Source of the DNA: Candidatus Cloacimonadota bacterium
GTDB taxonomy: Bacteria > Cloacimonadota > Cloacimonadia > Cloacimonadales > TCS61
Direction of reading: 5' to 3'
Assembly: GCA_030626645.1 (NCBI GenBank)
Contig: DAOUTP010000020.1
Span: 1 to 14,802, forward strand
DNA length: 14,802 nt
The translations under genes were made by a program, and so were the position numbers. A model generated the notes under the pieces. The model saw nothing but the letters and a program-made list of their open reading frames with translations, was not told the DNA's origin and ran no database searches. This document shows positions 1 through 7,848 of the stretch, piece by piece. Numbering within the stretch: the stretch's first letter is position 1; every line of letters begins with the position of its first letter.

Positions 1-2616
1 ATCCATGCCGGCTCATACTGGCAGCACGATGTTTGGTGTGACACACCTTCCGACCTGCCTTCTTTCTTTATAGTTGTGGGAGATGGAAAAGAAGCAATTG
101 TAGATAATGGCACAGTAACTATTAATCATGCCTGCAATATTCCCGAAACAATAATCCAGGATACGAGTATTGATGAGAGTGGAAGTATCCCAATAGTAAA
201 TAATTGGGGTGTTATTAACGCTGTAATGGTACATGAATTTGGTCACTCTCTCGGGTTTGTTGATCTCTATAATACCAGAAACTTTACACCACAAGTTGGA
301 TATTTCGACATTATGGATAGTGGAGGTTTAACTGGAATATATATGGGTCTTGATGAAACAGGAAATCATTTAGCTGATATTTACTATGAAGTTGAAGGGA
401 TTTTACCGGCTCTACCCGGAGCATGGTCTCGCATTGTTGCCTTTGAAGATTCATATCGTGCCCGTGGAATATTGAAAGATATTGATGAATTTGATTTCGA
501 TAGCAAAATAACTGTTCTGCCGGCTGAGAAAATGTTTGATCCGGCAGCTATAACCGATAGTTCAGCTTACTTTATTAAAATCCCACTTACCGATACTGAA
601 TATCTTCTTGTAGAAAACAGACAGGTTGATCCCGATGGAGATGGTGGAGCATACCCCTGGACATCTGATGACGGCAGAGTAGTTCTTTACCCAACTTACC
701 CATACCCGAATCTAAGCGATGACCAAACTTATGAATATGATTATCTTCTGCCAGGCTGGATTTCTGAAAATTATTATAGTTACGGTGGCGGACTCCTCAT
801 CTGGCATATTGATGAAAAAATTCTTTATGAAAACAACAATTATGAAAACAATACTGTTAATATACGTCATTCATCACGGGCTGTAAAAATTGTGGAAGCC
901 GATGGTCTTGATGATATCGGAAATCCAAGCTCAATGTTCTGGCGGGGAACATCTTTTGAGCCGTTCTACAAATATTACCCGCTGTTCGATGAAGAAGGCT
1001 GGTTTATCGGTTGGGATAACGACTACATTGTAAATAACAACGGGGAACTTGAATTTATCGGGACATTGTTCAATGATCGATTTAACTCTTCAACCAAACC
1101 CGCTTTAATGACAAATGATGGAGATCCATTCTTATACTCGATCTATGACATCAGTAGTTGTTCTGTTGAATATGGAATGGAAAGAACCATGTCGTTCAAA
1201 TTTGGAGCTAATCTCTTCGATGTAACTCAAAAGATTGCAGAATATGATTCTATTCGGGCAATCGGTTATGTTGGAAAATTAATTAATTCTCCTACATTTC
1301 CAGTCTTGAGTGAAGATGGAATAGATTTTATTTCTTATGTAGATGAGAGTTGGCAGGATACACTTGATGTGAATATAATTTATGATTCAACACCGAGTCA
1401 GCAAATTATTAATTTTGATACAGATGATGATGGAGAAGATGAGTATTACTTTGTAAATAATTCTGAACTTTCCATAATCTCACCATTTATTAATGAGACA
1501 GAAACTTATCCTTCTTCCATTTCCGATGCTCCAATTTATATTCCGAATTGGCTGACACCTACTCTTGTTGTTCCAACTGAAGAGACACTTTTTGTTGGTG
1601 AATATGAATACAATATTCAAAATGCAAAATGTATTTATAATGGAGAAGAGTTGATAATAGCAAGTGAGAATTCAATAATTTTTATGACTGATCGTGAATT
1701 GACCGGAGCACAAGGTTATCAATTTGAAATTGATAATTATGACCAGACTCATATTCCAATATGCTATGATGATACAAATAATAATTATGATTCAGTATTT
1801 TTGCAAAATGCTGCTGGAGATATTTTCAGAATAAGGGAAGACGAGATTGAAGAGATCTTTAAGCTTTCACCATATTCATCGGAAGAGCCTTCTCAACTTG
1901 CTATTGGGAATCTACTTGATGATGGACAGATATACTTAACTTTTGGGGCTGGAGATCGCGTATTTGCAATTACTCTCGATGGTACTTTGGCGCCCGGTTT
2001 CCCTGCATATTTAGATGACAAAGAAATTAAACCGGCTTGTTTCCCTCGAATCATCACTTTTAATGATGAGAACATCATTCTGCTGGAAGAAAAAAATAAC
2101 GGTTTTGTAGCTATCAACACCGATGCAGAATTAAGCATAGAGCATTCTTTCTTCTGGGAAAAAGTAAATACTCTGGATCAATTCTATTGGGATGAGAACA
2201 TTCAGCAATTACATTTTATCTATTCTGATGTCTCTTCGAATCTTTATTCATCATACTTAGAAAACATCGAAGAGGATCCAATAATCTGGAATGGATACAG
2301 AAATGATGGATACAACATTTATTCCGGTTCAATTCAGTATCAACAAAATCCGGCAGATGCACTTACAGCATTTTGCTTCCCAAATCCAACCAGACAGGGT
2401 GAAGTGAGAATCAAAGTTATTAATGCTAAAGCTGAAATAGATCTTAAAATATTTGATATTGCTGGCAATATCGTTTGGAGAGAAACAACTGAAAAAGCTG
2501 CTAATGATTCCCAGGATGTCAGGATCGATACATCCAAAATGGCTTCAGGAATTTATTTTGGGATTGTATCTTCGGAAAAAGAAATTAAAAAGATCTCATT
2601 TGCAATAATTAATTAA
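1..2616 (+). CDS. Secreted M6-family metallopeptidase with T9SS C-terminal sorting domain (5' end missing)
   Basis: The reading frame is open from the first base, so the gene starts upstream; the GTG at 76 is only an internal valine codon. Numbering residues from base 1, HEFGH at 78-82 followed by G85 and D88-L89-Y90 gives the metzincin-like HExxHxxGxxD zinc site of immune-inhibitor-A type (M6) peptidases. M105 in YFDIMDSGG is the probable Met-turn. M6-type blocks follow: YLLVENRQ (about 200-207) and GLLIWHIDE (about 264-272). A DTDDDGEDE stretch at 473-481 resembles a calcium-binding loop and lies in a beta-rich middle region with no family I can name. Residues 791-871 (FCFPNPT, then IFDIAGNIVW, then ASGIYF) match the type A Por/T9SS sorting domain, so export through the outer membrane is expected, probably as a surface or secreted protease. 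The missing N-terminus should hold the signal peptide and any propeptide. Family and sorting domain are confident; the substrate is unknown. Confidence 0.88.
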   Translation: MHAGSYWQHDVWCDTPSDLPSFFIVVGDGKEAIVDNGTVTINHACNIPETIIQDTSIDESGSIPIVNNWGVINAVMVHEFGHSLGFVDLYNTRNFTPQVGYFDIMDSGGLTGIYMGLDETGNHLADIYYEVEGILPALPGAWSRIVAFEDSYRARGILKDIDEFDFDSKITVLPAEKMFDPAAITDSSAYFIKIPLTDTEYLLVENRQVDPDGDGGAYPWTSDDGRVVLYPTYPYPNLSDDQTYEYDYLLPGWISENYYSYGGGLLIWHIDEKILYENNNYENNTVNIRHSSRAVKIVEADGLDDIGNPSSMFWRGTSFEPFYKYYPLFDEEGWFIGWDNDYIVNNNGELEFIGTLFNDRFNSSTKPALMTNDGDPFLYSIYDISSCSVEYGMERTMSFKFGANLFDVTQKIAEYDSIRAIGYVGKLINSPTFPVLSEDGIDFISYVDESWQDTLDVNIIYDSTPSQQIINFDTDDDGEDEYYFVNNSELSIISPFINETETYPSSISDAPIYIPNWLTPTLVVPTEETLFVGEYEYNIQNAKCIYNGEELIIASENSIIFMTDRELTGAQGYQFEIDNYDQTHIPICYDDTNNNYDSVFLQNAAGDIFRIREDEIEEIFKLSPYSSEEPSQLAIGNLLDDGQIYLTFGAGDRVFAITLDGTLAPGFPAYLDDKEIKPACFPRIITFNDENIILLEEKNNGFVAINTDAELSIEHSFFWEKVNTLDQFYWDENIQQLHFIYSDVSSNLYSSYLENIEEDPIIWNGYRNDGYNIYSGSIQYQQNPADALTAFCFPNPTRQGEVRIKVINAKAEIDLKIFDIAGNIVWRETTEKAANDSQDVRIDTSKMASGIYFGIVSSEKEIKKISFAIIN

Positions 2617-2626
2617 GGAGTTAATA

Positions 2627-3424
2627 ATGAAAAAGATTTTCATGATCACATTAATATTAATAATTTGTTCAGCAGTATTTGCCCAGGAACTTAAAAATGA
2701 CATTATCCAAATAAATTATGAGAAGAAATCCCCGGCTAAAGCAATGATGCTATCTTCACTTTTCCCCGGTGCAGGACAATTCTATGCAAATCGCAGAAGT
2801 ATCACAACTTACATTTTCCCACTCATCGAGATCGGACTGATAGCAGGTTACTTTATTAATTATAATGAAGGTTTAGACAAAGAAGTTGACTATGAGGATT
2901 ATGCAGATGATAATTACAAACGTACTCAGCAATATGAAGTTCAAGAATTAGTTATTGATCTTCATAATGACGACATTTATACTAATACTCATTTTCGCTT
3001 AGACGGTATTGATAAGGATGAGGATGGAAACTTGATAAGCATTTGGGATAATAATACACAACACTTTTATGAAGATATTGGTAAATATGATATGTACATT
3101 TTCGGTTGGGATGACTGGTATGGTGGGTATAATGATGATCCTGAGTATTTACAAGACTGGATTGATGAATCTAATAGAGAAAGTGCTTTACGTGCAGAAT
3201 ATATTGGAATGCGCAGAGATGCTGAAGATTCATACGATAAAGCCGAGTTATTTAGTTTTGGGATCGTTGCAAATCACATTCTTGCTGCAATTGATGCAGT
3301 TCGTTTAACTCGAATCCATAATCGAGAATATCTTTCCAATACATCCCAATTAGAGATCAAATTTGCACCTATCTTTGTAAATAATAATTTTTCCCCGGCT
3401 CTTATGATAACTAAAAGGTTCTAA
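2627..3424 (+). CDS. DUF5683-like exported membrane/envelope protein, paralogue 1 of 3
   Basis: This is a 265-residue protein of unknown function. It starts with a signal peptide (charged MKK, hydrophobic core, likely cleavage after VFA at residue 19). Residues 37-53 carry KAMMLSSLFPGAGQFY, which resembles the start of DUF5683 proteins, followed by a hydrophobic segment at about 59-78. The middle (about 80-200) is rich in D, E, Y and W. A second apolar helix at about 212-230 contains VANHILAAIDAVR. The protein ends in beta-prone sequence with a terminal phenylalanine (KRF), a feature often seen in outer-membrane proteins. The start is set by AAGGAG, which overlaps the stop codon of the peptidase gene. 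The two following genes share the same plan, so all three probably arose by tandem duplication. The DUF5683 link rests on motif similarity seen by eye; the location (inner or outer membrane) is unresolved. Confidence 0.8.
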   Translation: MKKIFMITLILIICSAVFAQELKNDIIQINYEKKSPAKAMMLSSLFPGAGQFYANRRSITTYIFPLIEIGLIAGYFINYNEGLDKEVDYEDYADDNYKRTQQYEVQELVIDLHNDDIYTNTHFRLDGIDKDEDGNLISIWDNNTQHFYEDIGKYDMYIFGWDDWYGGYNDDPEYLQDWIDESNRESALRAEYIGMRRDAEDSYDKAELFSFGIVANHILAAIDAVRLTRIHNREYLSNTSQLEIKFAPIFVNNNFSPALMITKRF

Positions 3425-3425
3425 A

Positions 3426-4097
3426 ATGAAGAAAATTATACTCATCTTTCTGCTCATCTCGCTTTCTCTTACTCTTGCAGGAAAGGAAGTATCTGTTAAA
3501 AAAGCAATGCTTTACTCATTGGTAGTTCCGGGAATGGGAGAAATGTATACTCAGAATTATAGTAAAGGAGCAATGTTTTTAGCTGCTGAAACTGCGATCA
3601 TTTTCTCATACTTTCGCCTACAGTCTGAACGTGATTGGGCAATAAATTCCTACAAGCAATATGCATATTCTATAGTTGGAGTACCAAAAGATATGGATGA
3701 TGATTATTATCAGCTCATTCAGAACTATATGAGTAGTGAAGAATACAATGATGATATTATACGTGATGCGCGAAACTATTTTATTATATATCTTACCGAC
3801 CCTGAAGGTTATGAAGAATATTTGGAAGCAAATTTGATTCCTGAAGAAAATTCATGGCACTGGGATAATTATAACGAATGGTCAGAATATATCAATCTCA
3901 GGCTAAAGAAACAAGATTATGAAATATACTCGAATTTTGCCTTTGCGGCAGCTATTTTAAATAGGATTGTAAGTGTTATCGATTCTGCGATGGAAGCAAA
4001 AAAACTAAACCGTTCAGGACAGTATCTTGGTAAATTATCCATCCAACCTGATTGGAATAAGATAGGAATGAAAATAAATTATGAATATCGTTTTTAA
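3426..4097 (+). CDS. DUF5683-like exported membrane/envelope protein, paralogue 2 of 3
   Basis: This 223-residue relative of the preceding gene product begins one nucleotide after its stop codon, with AAAAGG about 7 nt before the ATG. It has a signal peptide (residues 1-18), then KKAMLYSLVVPGMGEMY at 25-41, which aligns with the SSLFPGAGQFY block of the first paralogue, and a short apolar segment at about 49-62 (AMFLAAETAIIF). The centre is acidic and tyrosine-rich. A helix at about 173-192 (AAAILNRIVSVIDSAM) matches the ANHILAAIDAVR helix of the first copy but has N-R in place of N-H. The C-terminus (MKINYEYRF) ends in F with alternating residues, as in a beta-strand. Its function is not known. 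Tight spacing suggests co-translation with both neighbours and possibly a hetero-oligomer. Confidence 0.8.
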   Translation: MKKIILIFLLISLSLTLAGKEVSVKKAMLYSLVVPGMGEMYTQNYSKGAMFLAAETAIIFSYFRLQSERDWAINSYKQYAYSIVGVPKDMDDDYYQLIQNYMSSEEYNDDIIRDARNYFIIYLTDPEGYEEYLEANLIPEENSWHWDNYNEWSEYINLRLKKQDYEIYSNFAFAAAILNRIVSVIDSAMEAKKLNRSGQYLGKLSIQPDWNKIGMKINYEYRF

Positions 4098-4755
4098 TCG
4101 CAAATTTATATTGATTCTGTTAATTTTATTTATCGCTTCTTTGATGATAGCAGAAGAGATAAATACTAAAAAATACATGCTGCGATCGGCATTAGTTCCT
4201 GGCTGGGGTGAACTCACTGCAGGTAATAAAACCGGGCTGGTTTTTCTGGCATCAGAAGTTCTGCTGTTATCCTCCCGTTTCTACTTTTTAGAAGAAGCTG
4301 ATCTCAAAGACAAAGCATCTTTTAATTATGCTGTGAAATACGCTCACATCGATCCCAATATTGATCTTACGGATGAATATTATTATCATATGTCCAGATA
4401 TATGAGCTCAGGTTTCGATATTGGCGGATATAATGCCTATATTGTGGAAATTGCAAAAACACGATTCCCTGATGATCCTCAAGCTCAAACCCAATATATC
4501 GAAGAAAATTCTTACTCCGATGATGATTACTGGGGATGGGATAACAAAGATAGAAAGAAAGACTATTCCATTTTAAGGAAAAGAATTACTCAATATGGAG
4601 ATTATGCCAAAGCTATTACTGGAGCTGTCATTGCTAATCACATCATTAGTGCACTTAATGCATTTAGGGTTAGTTCTCGTTTAAAAAACTTAAATGCTCA
4701 GATCCAATTTGATAATAATATGAATCCGATTTTTACATTACAATATAATTTTTAA
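4081..4755 (+). CDS. DUF5683-like exported membrane/envelope protein, paralogue 3 of 3
   Basis: This 224-residue third member starts inside the last codons of the previous gene, a 17-nt overlap. The only purine-rich site is AGGA at 4064-4067, 13 nt from the ATG, so translation may depend on coupling to the upstream gene. The N-terminus (about residues 1-24) is a signal peptide or anchor. KKYMLRSALVPGWGEL at 30-45 is the shared family block, followed by LVFLASEVLLLSSRFYF at about 53-69. The helix VIANHIISALNAFR at about 183-196 is closer to paralogue 1 than to paralogue 2. The protein ends IFTLQYNF, again a beta-like tail with terminal F. No catalytic motif is visible. Membership of the triplet is clear; the role is unknown. 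Confidence 0.8.
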   Translation: MNIVFNRKFILILLILFIASLMIAEEINTKKYMLRSALVPGWGELTAGNKTGLVFLASEVLLLSSRFYFLEEADLKDKASFNYAVKYAHIDPNIDLTDEYYYHMSRYMSSGFDIGGYNAYIVEIAKTRFPDDPQAQTQYIEENSYSDDDYWGWDNKDRKKDYSILRKRITQYGDYAKAITGAVIANHIISALNAFRVSSRLKNLNAQIQFDNNMNPIFTLQYNF

Positions 4756-4764
4756 ATAAATATC

Positions 4765-4770
4765 AGGAGG
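4765..4770 (+). promoter_or_regulatory. Strong Shine-Dalgarno AGGAGG for the first lyase gene
   Basis: AGGAGG lies 6 nt before the ATG at 4777 in a 21-nt gap. It fixes the start and is stronger than the sites of the upstream triplet, which suggests the lyase is translated at a higher rate than those proteins. Confidence 0.75.
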
Positions 4771-4776
4771 AGAAAA

Positions 4777-6303
4777 ATGGCTGTTGTTATCACGGGAAAC
4801 GATCTAAGAATAGAAGATGTCTATAATGTTGCACATAGTAAGGAAAAAGTAGAGTTGCATCCTGATGCACTTAAAAGAATTATTACTTGCAGAGCCTTTA
4901 TTGAGGAAAAGATCGTAGAAGGTGAGATCATGTATGGAGTGAACACCGGTATTGGAGAATTTTCTGAAGTTGTACTCACTGGTGAACAGATCAAACAATT
5001 TCAAAAATATTTAATTTACAATCATTCAGCCGGTATTGGTGAACCTTGCCCGATCGAGCACGTTCGTGGCGCAATGCTTGGACGTATTAATGTTCATGCT
5101 AATGGCAATTCCGGATGTCGCCCGATAATAACACAAACACTTATTGAAATGCTAAACAAAGGTGTTACCCCTGTAGTATGTGAGAAAGGAAGTGTGGGCG
5201 CAAGCGGAGATCTTGCTCCGATGAGTCAAATAGCTCTTCTTCTGATGGGTGAAGGTGAAGCATTTTATAAAGGAAAAAGATATTCCGGAAAAGAGGCTTT
5301 ATTAAAAGCTGGGATTGAAATTCCAGGATTAGAAGCAAGAGATGGTCTTGCAACAATAAATGGAAGTAATCTACTTACAGCTATGGCAGCTCTTATAATT
5401 TACGAAACAGAAAGATTTTTCAAGCAGGCAGAGATCGCTGCTGCAATGACTTTAGAAGCCCTAATGGCAAACCTCAAACCTTATGATGAGCGACTCCATA
5501 AACTTCGTGGTTTTCAGGGTGCTGTTACTTCTGCAGGAAATATTAAAAAAGTTATAGAAGATTCAGACTTGCTTAAAGGAATGAAAGTGCGTGTTCAGGA
5601 TGCCTATAGTATGCGTTCGACTCCACAAGTTCTAGGTGCAGCCCGAGACCAGTTGCGTTGGACTCGAAGTCAGGTCGAAATTGAGTTGAATGGAGTTGGT
5701 GACAATCCTATCTTCTTACCGGAAGATGGAGTTGTTTTAACCGGAGCTAATTTCCAGGGATCACCAGTAAGTGTTCCTTTAGATATGCTGGGAAGTGTTA
5801 TCACAATGGTTTGCGTGATATCAGAACGAAGATTGAATCGACTTCTAAATCCTGCCTTAAGCGTTGGATTACCTGCCTTCCTAACAAAAGGTGCCGGAAT
5901 GTTCTCCGGTCATATGCTCAGCCAATATACTGCCGATATGATGATCGTTGAAAATAAAATTCTCTCTACTCCCGCTTCTATCCAGTCAATTCCGGCAGCA
6001 GCAGATCAGGAAGATTTTGTAAGCATGGGAATGAACACTTCGCTGAAAACAAGAAAGATACTCGATAATGCATATGGTATTTTAGGAATTGAATTTATCG
6101 CTGCTGCTCAAGCTCTCGATTTTAGAGAATATACTCCTGGTAAAGGAACTCAAGCTGCACATAAAGCTGTTAGAAAAGTTGTTGATCACCTCGATGTGGA
6201 CAGACCACTTTTTGATGATCATAATAATATGATGAAAGCTGTAAAAGATAGAGTTGTACTCCATGCCGTTGAAGAAGCAATTGGAGAATTAAAAACTTAC
6301 TAA
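4777..6303 (+). CDS. MIO-dependent aromatic amino acid lyase/aminomutase family protein, diverged HAL paralogue
   Basis: This 508-residue protein of the histidine/phenylalanine ammonia-lyase superfamily has the family's usual bacterial length. A142-S143-G144 within GSVGASGDLAP forms the MIO electrophile. Catalytic positions match Pseudomonas HAL numbering closely: Y53, H83, N195, Y277, R280, F326 and E412 (QEDFVSM). Several pocket regions differ from HAL: YGVNTGIGEF with E61, NHSAG instead of SHAAG, ATINGSN instead of ALxNGTQ, GANFQGSP instead of GNFHGEP, and SGHMLSQYTAD instead of SGFMIAQVTAA. E61 sits where Streptomyces tyrosine 2,3-aminomutase (SgcC4) has Glu71, and QY and IQS also recall that enzyme, while E412 is HAL-like. 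It should eliminate, or migrate, the amino group of an aromatic or histidine-type amino acid in the cytoplasm. The exact substrate cannot be read from sequence. Annotation as plain HutH would be an over-call. Confidence 0.88.
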   Translation: MAVVITGNDLRIEDVYNVAHSKEKVELHPDALKRIITCRAFIEEKIVEGEIMYGVNTGIGEFSEVVLTGEQIKQFQKYLIYNHSAGIGEPCPIEHVRGAMLGRINVHANGNSGCRPIITQTLIEMLNKGVTPVVCEKGSVGASGDLAPMSQIALLLMGEGEAFYKGKRYSGKEALLKAGIEIPGLEARDGLATINGSNLLTAMAALIIYETERFFKQAEIAAAMTLEALMANLKPYDERLHKLRGFQGAVTSAGNIKKVIEDSDLLKGMKVRVQDAYSMRSTPQVLGAARDQLRWTRSQVEIELNGVGDNPIFLPEDGVVLTGANFQGSPVSVPLDMLGSVITMVCVISERRLNRLLNPALSVGLPAFLTKGAGMFSGHMLSQYTADMMIVENKILSTPASIQSIPAAADQEDFVSMGMNTSLKTRKILDNAYGILGIEFIAAAQALDFREYTPGKGTQAAHKAVRKVVDHLDVDRPLFDDHNNMMKAVKDRVVLHAVEEAIGELKTY

Positions 6304-6317
6304 CTTGGAGAAAATTA

Positions 6318-7841
6318 GTGTCTGTAATTCTTACCGGTAATGATCTTACTCTAAAAGATTTAAGTAGAATCGTATATAATAGAGAGGGGATAAAACTTCA
6401 TCCCAATTCTATTAAGAAGATCGTAAAATGCCGTAATTACGTTGATAAAATAATTGAAGAAAATCGCGTTGTTTATGGATTAACAACAGGATTCGGTAAA
6501 TTCGCTAATATCCGTATTCCTAAAGAAAATATTGAAGAGTTACAGAGAAATCTTATTTTAAGTCATGCTACAGGTGTTGGTCCGAATCTTTCTATTGAAG
6601 AAACTCGAGCGGTTATGCTTCTCAGAATCAATGTGTTAGTAAAAGGACATTCCGGTATTAGATTAAGCACCTTGCAAACACTTATTGAAATGTTGAATAA
6701 AGGGATTCATCCGTGCATTCCGGAAAAAGGATCGGTGGGTGCCAGCGGAGATTTGGCTCCACTTTCTCATCTTGCTTTGGTTTTACTTGGAGAAGGAAAA
6801 GCAGAATATGAGGGAAATATTATCTCCGGTAGTGAAGCACTCAAACTTGCCGGTATCGAACCCGTTATCTTAAAAGCTAAAGAGGGACTTGCCCTTAATA
6901 ATGGAACTCAGGTTATGACTGGTGTTGGAGCATTAAATCTACTGCGTGCAGAAAGGTTATGCCAGATTGCAGATGTTGTAGCCAGTATGAGCATTGATGC
7001 TCTTATGGGAACCGGTTCAGCATTCGATGCGCTTATTCATGATCTCCGTCCTCATAATGGACAGAAAAATTCGGCAAAAAACTTGAATTCCCTTCTTAAA
7101 GAAAGTGATCTAAATCGTTCGCATAAATATTGCAGCAATGTACAAGATGCTTATAGTTTACGCTGTACTCCACAAGTAAATGGTGCAGTTCGAGATGCAT
7201 TAAAATATATTCGGAATACAATTGAGATAGAAATGAATTCCGCAACCGATAATCCACTCATTTTCCCTGATGAGGATAAAGTAATATCAGGAGGTAATTT
7301 TCATGGAGAGCCTGTTGCGTTTGCGATGGACACAATGGCTTTCACAATTTCTGAGCTGGCGAATATTTCAGATCGAAGAACTGAACAATTACTTAATCCC
7401 GCTCTTAATAATGATCTTCATCCTTTTCTGGCTCCTCGTCCCGGATTAGACTCAGGATTTATGATTGCGCAAGTTACCTCTGCAGCACTTGTGTCTGAAA
7501 ATAAAATACTATCTCATCCATCGTCTGTAGATTCCATACCTACATCCGCAAATCAGGAAGATCATGTAAGTATGGGAGCGATAGGAGCGATGAAAGCCAG
7601 AACAATTTTAGACAATGTAAATATTGTTTTTGCTATTGAACTAATGGCTGCGTGCCAAGCTCTTGATTGTAGAGAAATTAAATCATCACCTGCGATTGAA
7701 GCTGTAAAGAGTGAGATCCGTAAAACTGTCAAACATCTGGAGCAAGATCGTATTATGACAGATGATATCAATAATTTAACAAAAATTATCGATTCAGACA
7801 TAATACCGGAAATCGTTAATCAATTTATTGATTTAAGATAG
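6318..7841 (+). CDS. hutH: Histidine ammonia-lyase
   Basis: This 507-residue enzyme is expected to convert L-histidine to urocanate and ammonia in the cytoplasm. The MIO triad A142-S143-G144 lies in GSVGASGDLAPLSHLA. Active-site residues fall at the same or nearly the same numbers as in Pseudomonas putida HAL: Y53 (YGLTTGFG), H83 (LSHATG), N195 (NNGTQ), Y279 and R282 (AYSLRCTPQVNGA), F328 (GGNFHGEPVA), M382 (SGFMIAQVT) and E414 (ANQEDHVSMG). The SH pair and M382 are the residues I would look for in a histidine-specific enzyme. The start is GTG at 6318, supported by GGAG at 6307-6310, 7 nt upstream; it gives an N-terminus (VILTGNDLTLKDL) that aligns with the preceding paralogue (VVITGNDLRIEDV). 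The gap to that gene is 14 nt. No urocanase or imidazolonepropionase gene is nearby, so the rest of the pathway must be elsewhere or absent. Confidence 0.9.
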   Translation: MSVILTGNDLTLKDLSRIVYNREGIKLHPNSIKKIVKCRNYVDKIIEENRVVYGLTTGFGKFANIRIPKENIEELQRNLILSHATGVGPNLSIEETRAVMLLRINVLVKGHSGIRLSTLQTLIEMLNKGIHPCIPEKGSVGASGDLAPLSHLALVLLGEGKAEYEGNIISGSEALKLAGIEPVILKAKEGLALNNGTQVMTGVGALNLLRAERLCQIADVVASMSIDALMGTGSAFDALIHDLRPHNGQKNSAKNLNSLLKESDLNRSHKYCSNVQDAYSLRCTPQVNGAVRDALKYIRNTIEIEMNSATDNPLIFPDEDKVISGGNFHGEPVAFAMDTMAFTISELANISDRRTEQLLNPALNNDLHPFLAPRPGLDSGFMIAQVTSAALVSENKILSHPSSVDSIPTSANQEDHVSMGAIGAMKARTILDNVNIVFAIELMAACQALDCREIKSSPAIEAVKSEIRKTVKHLEQDRIMTDDINNLTKIIDSDIIPEIVNQFIDLR

Positions 7842-7848
7842 GTTTAGA

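Noticed and set aside
76..78. GTG at 76 as the start of the peptidase gene.
   Set aside because: The frame is open to base 1, and the upstream codons (HAGSYWQHDVW and FFIVVGDG) fit conserved M6 peptidase sequence, so the true start lies outside the window.
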